Shown: piece after piece, positions 1 through 8,239 of the stretch | How the letters are laid out: every line of letters begins with the position of its first letter | Position numbering within the stretch: position 1 is the stretch's first letter | Origin: Variovorax sp. JS1663 | GTDB lineage: Bacteria > Pseudomonadota > Gammaproteobacteria > Burkholderiales > Burkholderiaceae_C | Direction of reading: 5' to 3' | Assembly: GCF_002157355.1 (NCBI RefSeq) | Contig: NZ_LYMK01000034.1 | Coordinates: 18,183 to 82,182, forward strand | Length of the DNA: 64,000 nucleotides | Notes under the pieces: generated by a model | Told to the model about the DNA's origin: nothing | Seen by the model: the letters and a program-made list of their open reading frames with translations, nothing else | Database searches by the model: none | Program-made: the position numbers and the translations under genes

Positions 1-806
1 ATGGCGCGCTGCCCACGCAGGGCATCTTCCCGCTGGCGGCGAGCCTCGACCATCCGGGTCTGTTGGGGGCGCGCGTCGACGACATCGAGGTCCTGGCCGA
101 GGCGCTGGGCATCGGTATCGAGCCTCGCATCGAGGGCGTCCCCGGCGAAGTGCGCGTGGGCGTGATCTGCGGCATCGGCCCGGTGCATCCCGCCACGGAG
201 GTTGCCAGCGCTTTCGCGATCGCGGCCGACAGGCTCGCGTCGATCTTCCAGATCGAGGAGCTGGAGCCCGCGAATGTCTTCGACGGCTGTTTCGATGCCT
301 TCGCGCGCATCGTCCTGGCGGAAGGTGCGCTCGTGCACTTCGCCAGGCACGATCCGGACTGGATTGCGGCGCACTACGGCGCGGAGACCATCGGCCGCCT
401 GGAGCGCGCCAAGGCGGTGCGCATGGAAGACTACGCGCAGGCGCAGCAGGCCCGGCGAAAGTTCTCCGCCGCGCTGGCCCGGCTCATGGCCGGGCATCGC
501 TTCATCGTGCTGCCCACCACGCCGTGCACCGCGCCGCGCCTCGGCGAACCGGAACTCACGATCGGCAACTGGTCGGGGAGCGTGCGCGAAGCGCTGATGC
601 GCTACACGGCCCCCTTCAACCTCGCGGGCTGCCCGGCGATCTCGATCCCGCTGCACCGCGGCGCCGGCGCACTCCCGGCGGGCCTGCAGGTCGTGGCCCG
701 GCCTGGCGACGACGCCGCACTGCTGCGGATCGCACGGCAGATGGAGCAGGTGCTGCATCCGGCGGAGCCCGCGCCGGGGACGGGTGGTCGCCGGTCGACG
801 CCGTGA
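1..806 (+). CDS. Amidase family protein, C-terminal part (5' end outside window)
   Basis: The reading frame is open from base 3 to the stop at 804-806, so the start lies upstream of the window. The first visible residues, GIFPLAASLDHPGLLGARVDD, resemble the amidase-signature family segment in which 'SLDHxGPLARTVxD' follows the Ser-cis-Ser-Lys catalytic core. That core is not in the window. The rest (IEVLAEALG, then FNLAGCPAISIPL near the end and a final LPAGLQVVARPGDDAALL block) matches the usual C-terminal part, where the G-C-PAISIP and LPxGLQ segments are conserved. Such enzymes hydrolyse amide bonds in the cytoplasm. The substrate cannot be told from this fragment. It could equally be called an Asp/Glu-tRNA amidotransferase A-like amidase, but no GatB or GatC lies nearby. 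Confidence 0.8.
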   Translation, partial: GALPTQGIFPLAASLDHPGLLGARVDDIEVLAEALGIGIEPRIEGVPGEVRVGVICGIGPVHPATEVASAFAIAADRLASIFQIEELEPANVFDGCFDAFARIVLAEGALVHFARHDPDWIAAHYGAETIGRLERAKAVRMEDYAQAQQARRKFSAALARLMAGHRFIVLPTTPCTAPRLGEPELTIGNWSGSVREALMRYTAPFNLAGCPAISIPLHRGAGALPAGLQVVARPGDDAALLRIARQMEQVLHPAEPAPGTGGRRSTP

Positions 807-1021
807 TCCTGCGCCTCCACGCCGACAGCAAGGACGGCGCGACGCTCGACCCTTCGGATCGAGCGCATTGGTGCATCCGGGACAACGTCGTGATCCCGCG
901 CGCGCCCCTGGCGCGACGGGCAGGCGGATCCTACGATTCGTGCCGCAGCGAATGCTTGCGCACGGGTTCCACAGCCGCCCTGTGGTGAAGCCGGGTCTTC
1001 GGACACGAGAGAGGTGAATCC

Positions 1022-1456
1022 ATGACGAGAATTGCAAGACACATCATGGCGGCGCTGCTGATCGCGCCGCTCGCGGCGACGGCGCTGCACGCCAGCGCGC
1101 AACCGGCCAAAGGCGCACAGGCGGCGCACGAGGTCGTCGTCAAGGAGCTGATGACCAAGGCGCTCGCGGACATTCCCGGCAAGGAAGTCCTGATGATCAC
1201 GGTGGACTACGCGCCGGGCGCCGCGGACCCCATCCACCGCCACGATGCACATGCCTTCGTCTACGTGCTCCAGGGTTCGATCGTGATGGGCGTGAAGGGC
1301 GGCAAGGAGGTGACGCTCAAGGCCGGCGATACCTTCTATGAAGGGCCGGAGGACGTGCACACGGTCGGCCGCAATGCCAGCAAGACCCGGCCCGCGAAGT
1401 TCGTGGTCATGCTGGTGAAGAACAAGGGCGCCGATTTCTTCATTCCCGTGAAGTGA
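1022..1456 (+). CDS. Periplasmic single-domain cupin protein
   Basis: This is a 144-residue protein with an N-terminal signal peptide (basic MTRIARH, hydrophobic AALLIAPLAATAL, likely cleavage near ASAQ), so it should be exported. Residues about 55-130 form one cupin fold: motif 1 with metal-ligand histidines at PIHRHDAHAFVYVLQG, and motif 2 at GDTFYEGPEDVHTVGRN. Cupins of this size bind a metal and act as small dioxygenases, isomerases or binding proteins; the substrate cannot be inferred. A purine-rich ribosome site (GAGAGAGG) lies 7 bases before the ATG. Two stem-loops follow the stop, so the gene is probably its own transcription unit. Its right-hand neighbours encode a GST and a dioxygenase-like protein, but no functional link can be shown. 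Confidence 0.75.
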   Translation: MTRIARHIMAALLIAPLAATALHASAQPAKGAQAAHEVVVKELMTKALADIPGKEVLMITVDYAPGAADPIHRHDAHAFVYVLQGSIVMGVKGGKEVTLKAGDTFYEGPEDVHTVGRNASKTRPAKFVVMLVKNKGADFFIPVK

Positions 1457-1462
1457 CCCTGT

Positions 1463-1530
1463 CCGCCGGGTGCGCCCCGGCGGCGAGCGGCAGGATCGTT
1501 CGGAAATCCGGGACCGTGCGTCCCGGCTTT
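1463..1530 (+). terminator. Two consecutive stem-loops after the cupin gene
   Basis: Seven bases after the cupin stop codon an 8-bp perfect stem (CCGCCGGG / CCCGGCGG, 5-base loop) spans 1463-1483. A second 7-bp stem (CCGGGAC / GTCCCGG, 5-base loop) spans 1508-1526 and is followed by CTTT. Neither has a long U tract, so termination is plausible but not certain. Confidence 0.45.
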
Positions 1531-1647
1531 GCCATCTTCTCAGACCACCGGCCGGTTCCTACGATCGGTTCGCGTTCAGCAGCTTGAAAGCGAACCCGTT
1601 CATTGAGCGCCGGTGGGCCTGCCGCGCAGGCCGAGAAGAGGAATGTG

Positions 1648-2694
1648 ATGACGACCCATACCCCCTTGATGAAGATGGCCGCCGATGCCCGCGTGGCCAT
1701 GCTGGACCCGAGCCGCAGCACCATCGTCGGCGCCAGGGCCCACCCGCGCTTCGAGCTGTTCCACGCCGCGAGCTCACTGTGCTCGCAGAAGGTGCGCACG
1801 GTGCTGTCCGAGAAGCGGCTGCCCTATCGCTCCAACGACATGCTGATCCTCAGCTCGATGGGCCCGGACGGCGTGGTTCCGGCGGAGCACTACAGCCCTG
1901 CCTACGTGCGCCTCCGGCTGCTCGCGGCGCCCGCGTCGGGCCGGGGCTACGTGAGCGGCTACAGCGGCCGGACCTCGGTGGAGACGGAAGGCTTCGATCC
2001 CTGCGTGGTGCCCCTGCTCGTGGACCACGAGGCCGGCCGGGTGGTCGCCGATTCGCGCCGGATCTGCGGCTATCTCGACGCCGTGTCGCGCCAGCCGCTG
2101 CAGCTGGTGCCGGACGACCCGGCGGCGCACGCCGAGGTGATGCGCCAAGTCGGCATCGTCGACACGATCCCGAACGGCGCGCTGCTGTACGGCTTCCATC
2201 CGGATGCCGACCTGCGGCCCGGCGCGCTCAAGCTGGTGATGGCCACCGTCTACGAGCACAAGATCATGGCGCTGGAACAGCTGATCGCGGCCAACACCGA
2301 TGCGCCGGAACTGGTGGCGGCGTATCGCGCCAAGATCGTGAAGGAGAGCGGCGGCAGGCGCGTGCGCCATGACGCCGCGTTCCAGCGTGCCGCCCGCGAT
2401 CAGGTCGGCGATTTGCTGAAGGACCTCGAGCGCGACCTGGCGGCGCAGTCCTTCTCGTGCCTGCACGGCCATCCCTTTTCGCTCGCCGACGTGCTCTGGG
2501 GCGTCAACCTGGTCCGCCTGAACTACCTCGGGCTGTCCTCGATGTGGAGCGGGCTCGCACAGGTCGGGCGCTACTTCGAGACGCTGGTGCAGCGTCCCTC
2601 GCTGTGCAGGGAGGCCATCCAGGCCTCGGTGAACTCGATGCCGCCGTCGACCTACATGCGCGGCATCACCGAATGCGCGGCGGCCGCCGCGTGA
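1648..2694 (+). CDS. Glutathione S-transferase family protein with PcpC-like N-terminal motif
   Basis: The ATG at 1648 was chosen over the upstream TTG at 1603 because AGAGGA sits at good distance before it. The product has 348 residues. Residues about 30-145 form a thioredoxin-like GST N-domain (FELFHAASSLCSQKVRTVL, later a VPLLVD turn and an ADSRRICGYLD segment). The rest is an all-helical C-domain. The SLCSQK motif resembles the Ser-x-Cys-Ser-x-Lys active site of reductive-dehalogenase-type GSTs such as PcpC, which use a nucleophilic cysteine. This resemblance is by eye only. The protein is longer than ordinary GSTs (about 210-250 residues), with an insertion between the first helix and the cis-Pro loop. 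It lies 28 bases before a dioxygenase-like gene, probably in one operon. Confidence 0.7.
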   Translation: MTTHTPLMKMAADARVAMLDPSRSTIVGARAHPRFELFHAASSLCSQKVRTVLSEKRLPYRSNDMLILSSMGPDGVVPAEHYSPAYVRLRLLAAPASGRGYVSGYSGRTSVETEGFDPCVVPLLVDHEAGRVVADSRRICGYLDAVSRQPLQLVPDDPAAHAEVMRQVGIVDTIPNGALLYGFHPDADLRPGALKLVMATVYEHKIMALEQLIAANTDAPELVAAYRAKIVKESGGRRVRHDAAFQRAARDQVGDLLKDLERDLAAQSFSCLHGHPFSLADVLWGVNLVRLNYLGLSSMWSGLAQVGRYFETLVQRPSLCREAIQASVNSMPPSTYMRGITECAAAAA

Positions 2695-2722
2695 CGAACA
2701 TCCCTACGACCAGGAGCACACG

Positions 2723-3634
2723 ATGAGCAAGACCCCCCCGACCCACGAGAGCACGGCGGCCGGCAAGACGCCCTACAGCCAATGGCTGCAGACGGAGGCG
2801 CTGCACTCCCTGCAGCGCCCGGTCAGCGATCACCCCGGCGAGCATGCCTGGATCGTCCACGCCCAGGTTTCCGAACTCTATTGGATGCTGATCATCAAGG
2901 AGATCCAGACGGCCCAGGCCTGCCTGCGCGCCAACGACCTCGTGCAGGCCCAGCGCACGCTGCAGCGTGTCGTCGCTCACCATGCGCCGCTGGACGCGAT
3001 CTGGCGCTCGCTCGCGTGGATGACGCCGAACGACCTGCTGGCCATGCTGTCGCGCGTGGGGCCCACCTATGGCAAGGACACGGCGCTCCAGGGGTGGACC
3101 TACCGCCACATGGTCTATCTGCTGGGCATCAAGCAGGCGGAGCATCTGCAGCACTTCGTGCCGCAGCCGCAGCGCTGGGCGCAACTGGACAAGGCGCTGT
3201 CCGAGCCCAGCCTCTACGACGACGTGCTGGCCTACCTCGCGCGCATCGGCCTGGACGTGCCGCCTTCCGTGCTCGCGCGCGACCTGCGCGCGCCCTACAG
3301 CCCCAGCCAGGCCGTGGAGCAGGTCTGGCGTGACATCTACGTCGACCCGGACGCCCGCATCGAGCTGCAGCAGCTGGGCGAAACGCTGGCCGACATCGCG
3401 GAGGGCTTCATGCAGTGGAAGCACCGCCACCTGATGGCGACGCGCCGCACCTTCGGCACCCGGCCGGCCTACTTCGGCACCGAGGGTGTCGCGTGGCTCA
3501 AGCCGACGATGGAGGAGATTCCCTTTCCGGAACTGTGGTCGGCGCGGACCTTCATCGGCGACCCGAAGTCCTCGCCGGCGGCCGCGGTCTGCCCGCACCT
3601 GGCCGGGCAGGCCCCGGATGGCGTCAACGCCTAG
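2723..3634 (+). CDS. Tryptophan 2,3-dioxygenase-like protein
   Basis: This 303-residue, all-helical protein resembles the tryptophan 2,3-dioxygenase (KynA) superfamily, heme proteins that open the indole ring. An early segment with HAQVSELYWMLIIKEI parallels the family's HQxxELW helix. FMQWKHRHLMATRRTFG near residues 230-245 parallels the family's WRxRHxxMVxRxIG block, in which a histidine is the proximal heme ligand (here probably His236). It is followed by GTEGVAWLKPT in place of the usual GTGGSSGxxYL loop. That glycine-rich substrate loop is altered, so the substrate may not be tryptophan. No kynurenine-pathway gene (kynB, kynU) is next to it. The upstream neighbour is a GST. The stop overlaps the end of the convergent DUF2383 gene by 4 bases. 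Confidence 0.72.
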   Translation: MSKTPPTHESTAAGKTPYSQWLQTEALHSLQRPVSDHPGEHAWIVHAQVSELYWMLIIKEIQTAQACLRANDLVQAQRTLQRVVAHHAPLDAIWRSLAWMTPNDLLAMLSRVGPTYGKDTALQGWTYRHMVYLLGIKQAEHLQHFVPQPQRWAQLDKALSEPSLYDDVLAYLARIGLDVPPSVLARDLRAPYSPSQAVEQVWRDIYVDPDARIELQQLGETLADIAEGFMQWKHRHLMATRRTFGTRPAYFGTEGVAWLKPTMEEIPFPELWSARTFIGDPKSSPAAAVCPHLAGQAPDGVNA

Positions 3635-4218
3635 CCGCACGGTTCCGTCCTTCTTCGTTTCGATTGTTGTGCGTCGGGCATCACTGCGCCGGGATCGAAG
3701 CTGCGCGCTCCAGCACGGCGCGAACCGGCTGTATCGCGCAGGCCCCGGATCCTGGCGTGATGGCGCTGCATGCCCTCGAACTGGCGCTGCACGAGATCGC
3801 GCACTTCCACGGGCAGCTGTTCCCCCAGCGCGTGACGGTACCGCACGACGGCAGCATCCTCACCGCGCTCGCACGCTTGGAGAATCGACGCGTCGCTGTG
3901 GGCGCCTGAACTGCCCCTCAGGGGCCGCCAGCCTCGCAGCAGGCCGCCGCTGCCTGTACCCCGCCGGGTGGGCTCCACGCCGTAGGTCCGGATCATGGCC
4001 ACCAACTGCGCCTCGGCCCGCCGAAAGCCTTGTGCACGGCTGAGCAGGATGTCCTTCAACGAACGCGTCGCCTGAACGGCCCCAGCGCAGGCGACGAACC
4101 CGCTGCGGCCGGCGCGCGTCATCACCAGCAGATTGTTGAGCACATCGACGACCTCCTCCCTGTCCATGGCGCTCCCCGCGAATGAAGCCTTGGATTGCGC
4201 AATGCGCGGACCGGTCAT
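3631..4218 (-). CDS. DUF2383 / PA2169-family four-helix-bundle protein
   Basis: Starting at the ATG at 4218 (AGGAG lies 5 bases upstream on this strand) gives 195 residues. From about residue 20 the sequence matches the PA2169-type DUF2383 pattern: DVLNNLLVMTRAGRSGFVACA, then LSRAQGFRRAEAQLVAMI and YGVEPTRRGTGSGGLLRGW. It continues with ILQACERGEDAAVVRYRHAL and ends with a basic tail. The family forms ferritin-like helical bundles of unknown function, often stress-induced. An internal ATG at 4167 would give a shorter 178-residue form. The gene converges on the dioxygenase-like gene, overlapping it by 4 bases, and diverges from the desaturase. Confidence 0.75.
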   Translation of the reverse strand: MTGPRIAQSKASFAGSAMDREEVVDVLNNLLVMTRAGRSGFVACAGAVQATRSLKDILLSRAQGFRRAEAQLVAMIRTYGVEPTRRGTGSGGLLRGWRPLRGSSGAHSDASILQACERGEDAAVVRYRHALGEQLPVEVRDLVQRQFEGMQRHHARIRGLRDTAGSRRAGARSFDPGAVMPDAQQSKRRRTEPCG

Positions 4219-4439
4219 GAAAGCTCCTGGAAATGCACATTGCTGCTGTGCGGCCGCAACGCGGGTGCACCAGCTTGGGATCGAATGCGCCACGGCGATG
4301 TAGGCGCCGCGGGCGCCCACCGGTCGGCAAAGCGCTCCTGAGACAAACCCAGCGCCCCACCTACAACGATTCTGCGGTTCGGCTTGCGTTCATGGGCCTC
4401 TTGGAGGTATCTCCTGATCCGTCCAACGTATCTCCACAC

Positions 4440-5654
4440 ATGTTGCATCTCCCCTCCGCCGTGCCGAACGCGGCCATTGACTGGCTCGGAAACGGCCTAT
4501 GGGTCGCGACGTGGTGGCAGGTCGTGCTGTACACGCTTGTCACCACGCACGTCACGATCGCGGCAGTCACGATCTTCCTGCACCGGACGCAAACGCACCG
4601 CGCCATGGAACTGAGCCCGGTGCCCTCGCACTTCTTCCGCCTCTGGCTCTGGCTGGCAACCGGCATGGTGACCAAGGAATGGGTGGCCATCCACCGCAAA
4701 CACCACGCCAGGTGCGAGACGGTGGACGACCCGCACAGCCCGCAGGTCAGGGGCATCGGCGAAGTCCTGTGGCGCGGCGCCGAGCTGTACCGCAACGAAG
4801 CGAAGAACAAGGAAACGATGGAGCGTTTCGGCCACGGCACGCCCGACGACTGGCTCGAGCGCAACCTGTACTCGCGCTTCAGTTGGCAGGGCGTCGGCCT
4901 GATGCTGATCCTCAACCTTGCCCTGTTCGGCGGCCTGGGCCTGGCCGTCTGGGCGGTCCAGATGCTATGGATTCCCTTCTGGGCGGCAGGCGTGGTCAAT
5001 GGCCTCGGCCATTTCTGGGGCTATCGCAACTTCGAGGCGCCGGACGCCAGCCGCAACGTGTCGCCCTGGGGCCTGATCATTGGCGGCGAAGAGCTGCACA
5101 ACAACCACCACACGTATCCGACTTCGGCGAAGTTCTCGGTCAAGAAGTACGAAATCGACGTCGGCTGGATCTACATCAGCCTGATGCAGAAAGTCGGCTG
5201 GGCCAAGGTCAGGAAGCTGCCGCCGAAGCTGCAGATCGGCGACCCTCAGCCTGTGGCGGATGCCAGGACGCTCGAGGCGGTGATTGCCAATCGCTACGAG
5301 GTGATGGCCACCTTCGCACGCGAAATTCGCCGCACCACCCGGGACGAACTTGCGCAACTCCGGGCCAGGGGGGCCAATCTGTCGCAGCTCAAGGCAGCAA
5401 GGCGCTGGCTGCTCCGCGACGAGGCCAACGTGCCTGCGGCCGCGCGTTCGAACCTGATGCAAGCCCGCGCCGACCACCCGGTGCTCGACAAGATGGTGAC
5501 CATGCGCGAGGAACTGCGCCAACTGTGGCTCGACACCTCCCAGTCGCGCGAACAACTCGTCGTCGATCTTCGCGCCTGGTGCGCTCGCGCGGAAGCAAGC
5601 GGCATCGCACGGCTGCGCGAGTTCTCTACCCGCCTGCGCTCGGCGCGTGACTGA
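4440..5654 (+). CDS. Acyl-lipid / acyl-CoA fatty acid desaturase
   Basis: The product is an integral-membrane di-iron desaturase of about 404 residues. Three histidine clusters typical of the family are visible: HRTQTH near residue 45, HRKHH near residue 80 and HNNHHTYP near residue 223. Hydrophobic segments flank them (VVLYTLVTTHVTIAAV and LILNLALFGGLGLAVW). These enzymes introduce a double bond into fatty acyl chains, adjusting membrane fluidity. The last roughly 140 residues are a charged helical extension (LEAVIANRYEVMATFAREI, later MREELRQLWLDTSQSREQ) that is common in the proteobacterial stearoyl-CoA desaturase group. The start is uncertain: ATG codons at 4392 and 4440 are both possible and neither has a well-placed ribosome site. 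Confidence 0.88.
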   Translation: MLHLPSAVPNAAIDWLGNGLWVATWWQVVLYTLVTTHVTIAAVTIFLHRTQTHRAMELSPVPSHFFRLWLWLATGMVTKEWVAIHRKHHARCETVDDPHSPQVRGIGEVLWRGAELYRNEAKNKETMERFGHGTPDDWLERNLYSRFSWQGVGLMLILNLALFGGLGLAVWAVQMLWIPFWAAGVVNGLGHFWGYRNFEAPDASRNVSPWGLIIGGEELHNNHHTYPTSAKFSVKKYEIDVGWIYISLMQKVGWAKVRKLPPKLQIGDPQPVADARTLEAVIANRYEVMATFAREIRRTTRDELAQLRARGANLSQLKAARRWLLRDEANVPAAARSNLMQARADHPVLDKMVTMREELRQLWLDTSQSREQLVVDLRAWCARAEASGIARLREFSTRLRSARD

Positions 5655-5833
5655 GTTGTCCGGGCGCGCGTTTGCGTGCCGTCTCGAAGGGGCAAGCAGA
5701 AACCACTATCGCGGGATGGCAATGTCCGGCCCGGCAGACGGGTCCTCGGCGGCTTCATGTTCGACAGCGCCCGCAGAGCGCATGATGTGAGCCTGGCTGA
5801 ACCTCACCGATGTGCAGGAGATGCCGAATTTGC

Positions 5834-5862
5834 CCCGAGTGCTTCGACTTCGTCGAAACGGG
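5834..5862 (+). promoter_or_regulatory. Hairpin in the leader of the histidine kinase pair
   Basis: A 6-bp perfect inverted repeat (TTCGAC / GUCGAA as RNA, 3-base loop) lies inside an outer CCCG/CGGG pair. Together they form a stem-loop about 20 bases before the ATG at 5883, just upstream of the ribosome site GGAGG. It could be an operator or an RNA element influencing translation. No regulator is implied by the sequence. Confidence 0.35.
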
Positions 5863-5882
5863 ACTACTGACGGAGGACCACC

Positions 5883-7010
5883 ATGCATCGATTCCTCTAC
5901 AACAATCGCGACGAGCTCATTGAACGGTGCAAGGCGAAGGTCGCTCAGCGGCCCCGGCGAGCCGCGACGGCCGCGCAGCTCGTCCACGGCGTGCCGATTT
6001 TCCTGGACCAGTTGATGAGAACGCTGGAAGCACAGGAGAACGGCGAGGTCGACGAAAGCTTCAGGATTTCAGGTGCCGCTGGCGGTGACGCATCTGACTT
6101 GTCCGAAATGGGCCGAAGCGCCGCTGCGCACGGCAAGGAGCTCCTGGAGCTCGGCTTTTCCGTCGACCAGGTGGTGCACGACTACGGCGACCTTTGCCAG
6201 GCCATCACGGACCTCGCGGTGGAGCGCGATGCCCCATTCTCCGTCGACGAGTTCCGCACGCTGAATCGTTGCCTCGACAACGCGATCGCCGATGCGGTCA
6301 CGGAGTTTGGCGTCTGGCGGGACGCCAGCGTCGCGCTTCAGCAGACCGCCGACGAGAACGAACGCCTGGGCGTGCTGGTGCACGAGCTACGGAATTACCT
6401 GCACACCGCAACGCTGGCTTTCACGGCCCTGGAATCGGGAAAGGTTCCGATCGGCGGTGCAACCAGCACCGTGTTGAAAAGGAGCCTGACTTCGTTGGCG
6501 GCCCTGCTCAACCTGTCGCTGTCCCAGGTCCGGGGCACGGTCGAAGCGCCTCAGGAGGCGGCCTTCCCGGTCGCGTCGTTCGTCGCGGAGGCCAGGCATG
6601 CCGCATCGCTCGACGCAAGCGCCAAGGGATGCGCACTCTCGGTCCTCGACGTCGATGCCACGCTGGGCATCTCCGGCGATCGGGAGCGTCTCGTGGCGGC
6701 CTTGGTGAACTTGCTGCAGAACGCCTTCAAGTTCACCCAGGCCCATACCGAGGTCACACTGAGCGCCTACGCCGAAGGAGACTATGTCTTGATCGACGTC
6801 CAGGACCACTGCGGAGGACTCCCGCCAGGAGCGACCTCGCGCATCTTCCAGCCCTTCGTTCAAGTCGGTGACAACAAGAGCGGGCTCGGACTCGGCCTTT
6901 CCATCGCGCGACGAAGCGTGGAGGCCGGCGGAGGCGTCCTGACCGTTCGGGATCTTCCTGGCACGGGGTGTGTCTTCACCATCAAGCTTCCGCGCAAGGC
7001 GCTGGACTAG
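5883..7010 (+). CDS. Soluble sensor histidine kinase with N-terminal RsbRD-like helical domain
   Basis: This 375-residue protein has no membrane segment. Residues 1-150 are helical (NRDELIERCKAKVAQRP, then GKELLELGFSVDQVVHDYGDL) and resemble the RsbRD N-terminal or related globin-like sensor domains found on soluble kinases. The phospho-acceptor box is LVHELRNYLH at about residue 167. The ATPase domain shows an N box (NLLQNAFKFT), G1 (DHCGGLP) and G2 (GLGLGLSIA). It should autophosphorylate on histidine and pass phosphate to an unlinked response regulator. The next gene begins on the base after its stop, so the two kinases are certainly co-transcribed. No response regulator gene is nearby. 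Confidence 0.85.
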   Translation: MHRFLYNNRDELIERCKAKVAQRPRRAATAAQLVHGVPIFLDQLMRTLEAQENGEVDESFRISGAAGGDASDLSEMGRSAAAHGKELLELGFSVDQVVHDYGDLCQAITDLAVERDAPFSVDEFRTLNRCLDNAIADAVTEFGVWRDASVALQQTADENERLGVLVHELRNYLHTATLAFTALESGKVPIGGATSTVLKRSLTSLAALLNLSLSQVRGTVEAPQEAAFPVASFVAEARHAASLDASAKGCALSVLDVDATLGISGDRERLVAALVNLLQNAFKFTQAHTEVTLSAYAEGDYVLIDVQDHCGGLPPGATSRIFQPFVQVGDNKSGLGLGLSIARRSVEAGGGVLTVRDLPGTGCVFTIKLPRKALD

Positions 7011-8168
7011 ATGAAAGCCATGCCCCACGATCACGCCATCCATTCGAGCGTCACGCCCGAACGAGCGCTCGAGCTGCTATGGCAGCAAGCGCCCGATCAG
7101 GCGTTCGTATTGCTGGACGCGGCCGGACACATCACCGGCTGGCGCGGCGCAGCCGAGGCGATGTTCGGCTACGCCGAAGAAGAAGTGGTGGGCAAACCCC
7201 TGGACATCATCTTTGTCCCGGAGGATCTGGCACTGGGCCTGGCGGAAATGGAGCGGGCAGTTGCGCTGGCGATCGGCAATTCCGAGGACGATCGGTGGCA
7301 CCTGCGCCAGGATGGGCAGCGCATCTGGGTCGCGGGCACGCTTGTCGCGTTGCGCGACGGTGATCGACACGTTGGCTTTGCCAAGACCATGTGCGATCGG
7401 ACCAACCTGCGGGCCCAGATGGAAACGTCGATGAATCGGCTCGACCATGCCCACAAGGCGCTGCATGGCCGGGACCTCTTTTTCGGCCGCCTGACGCATG
7501 AAGTACGAAATGCGCTTGGGCCCATCCGCAGCGTCACGGAGCTGCTGAATCGGCGCGGCCTGGTGACGCCCGAACTGGAAATGCCGCTGAACGTCGTGAA
7601 GCGCCAGGTCGCGCAGATGGAACGGATGATGGAGGACCTGGCAGAGGTTGCCCGCTTTGGCGCGGGGAAGCTGCAGCTCGTCAAGACCGCTTTCGACTTG
7701 ACGATCGACATCCGGGAGATCGCGGAGGCCGTGATTCCGGATGCGGCTTCGAAGCTGCAAGTACTGGAAGTCCTGGTACCGCCGGCGCCGGTCATCCTGC
7801 ACGCCGACAAGGCGCGCGTGCACCAGATTGTGTTCAATCTGCTCCACAACGCCATCAAGTACACGCCGCGCGGCGGACGGATCTGGCTCTACTGCACGGT
7901 AGAAATCGATCAGGCCGTGATCAAGGTCAGCGACAACGGGATTGGCATTCCGCCCTCACTGCTGCCCGTGATTTTCGAGCTGTTCACGCAAGAGAACCCA
8001 CATCAATCGGAAGGAGGATTCGGCGTCGGACTCTCGCTGGTCAAGGATCTGGTCGACGCGCACCACGGCTTCGTCGAGGTGCGCTCCGACGGCAAGGATC
8101 GGGGCAGCGAGTTCACCGTGCGACTGCCGCTGCGCGTGCCGACGACCGACAGCGTTCCGGGCTCTTGA
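7011..8168 (+). CDS. PAS-domain sensor histidine kinase
   Basis: This 385-residue soluble kinase starts immediately after the stop of the upstream kinase gene. Residues about 20-140 are a PAS domain with PAC tail (FVLLDAAGHITGWRGAAEAMFGY, then HVGFAKTMCDRTNLRAQME). The H box is FFGRLTHEVRNALGPI near residue 165. N, G1, F and G2 boxes are present (FNLLHNAIKYTPRGG, VSDNGIGIPPSLL, FELFTQ, GGFGVGLSLVKDLV). The PAS pocket could bind heme, flavin or a small molecule, but no diagnostic ligand residue stands out. Two kinases in one operon without a receiver suggest they heterodimerise or feed the same remote regulator; this is inference. Confidence 0.88.
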   Translation: MKAMPHDHAIHSSVTPERALELLWQQAPDQAFVLLDAAGHITGWRGAAEAMFGYAEEEVVGKPLDIIFVPEDLALGLAEMERAVALAIGNSEDDRWHLRQDGQRIWVAGTLVALRDGDRHVGFAKTMCDRTNLRAQMETSMNRLDHAHKALHGRDLFFGRLTHEVRNALGPIRSVTELLNRRGLVTPELEMPLNVVKRQVAQMERMMEDLAEVARFGAGKLQLVKTAFDLTIDIREIAEAVIPDAASKLQVLEVLVPPAPVILHADKARVHQIVFNLLHNAIKYTPRGGRIWLYCTVEIDQAVIKVSDNGIGIPPSLLPVIFELFTQENPHQSEGGFGVGLSLVKDLVDAHHGFVEVRSDGKDRGSEFTVRLPLRVPTTDSVPGS

Positions 8169-8239
8169 GCAACCGCATTTGCCGGACGCGCGCTCCGCCT
8201 ACCAGGGGCAGCGTGTCTGGATGACCCCGGACTGGGAGG

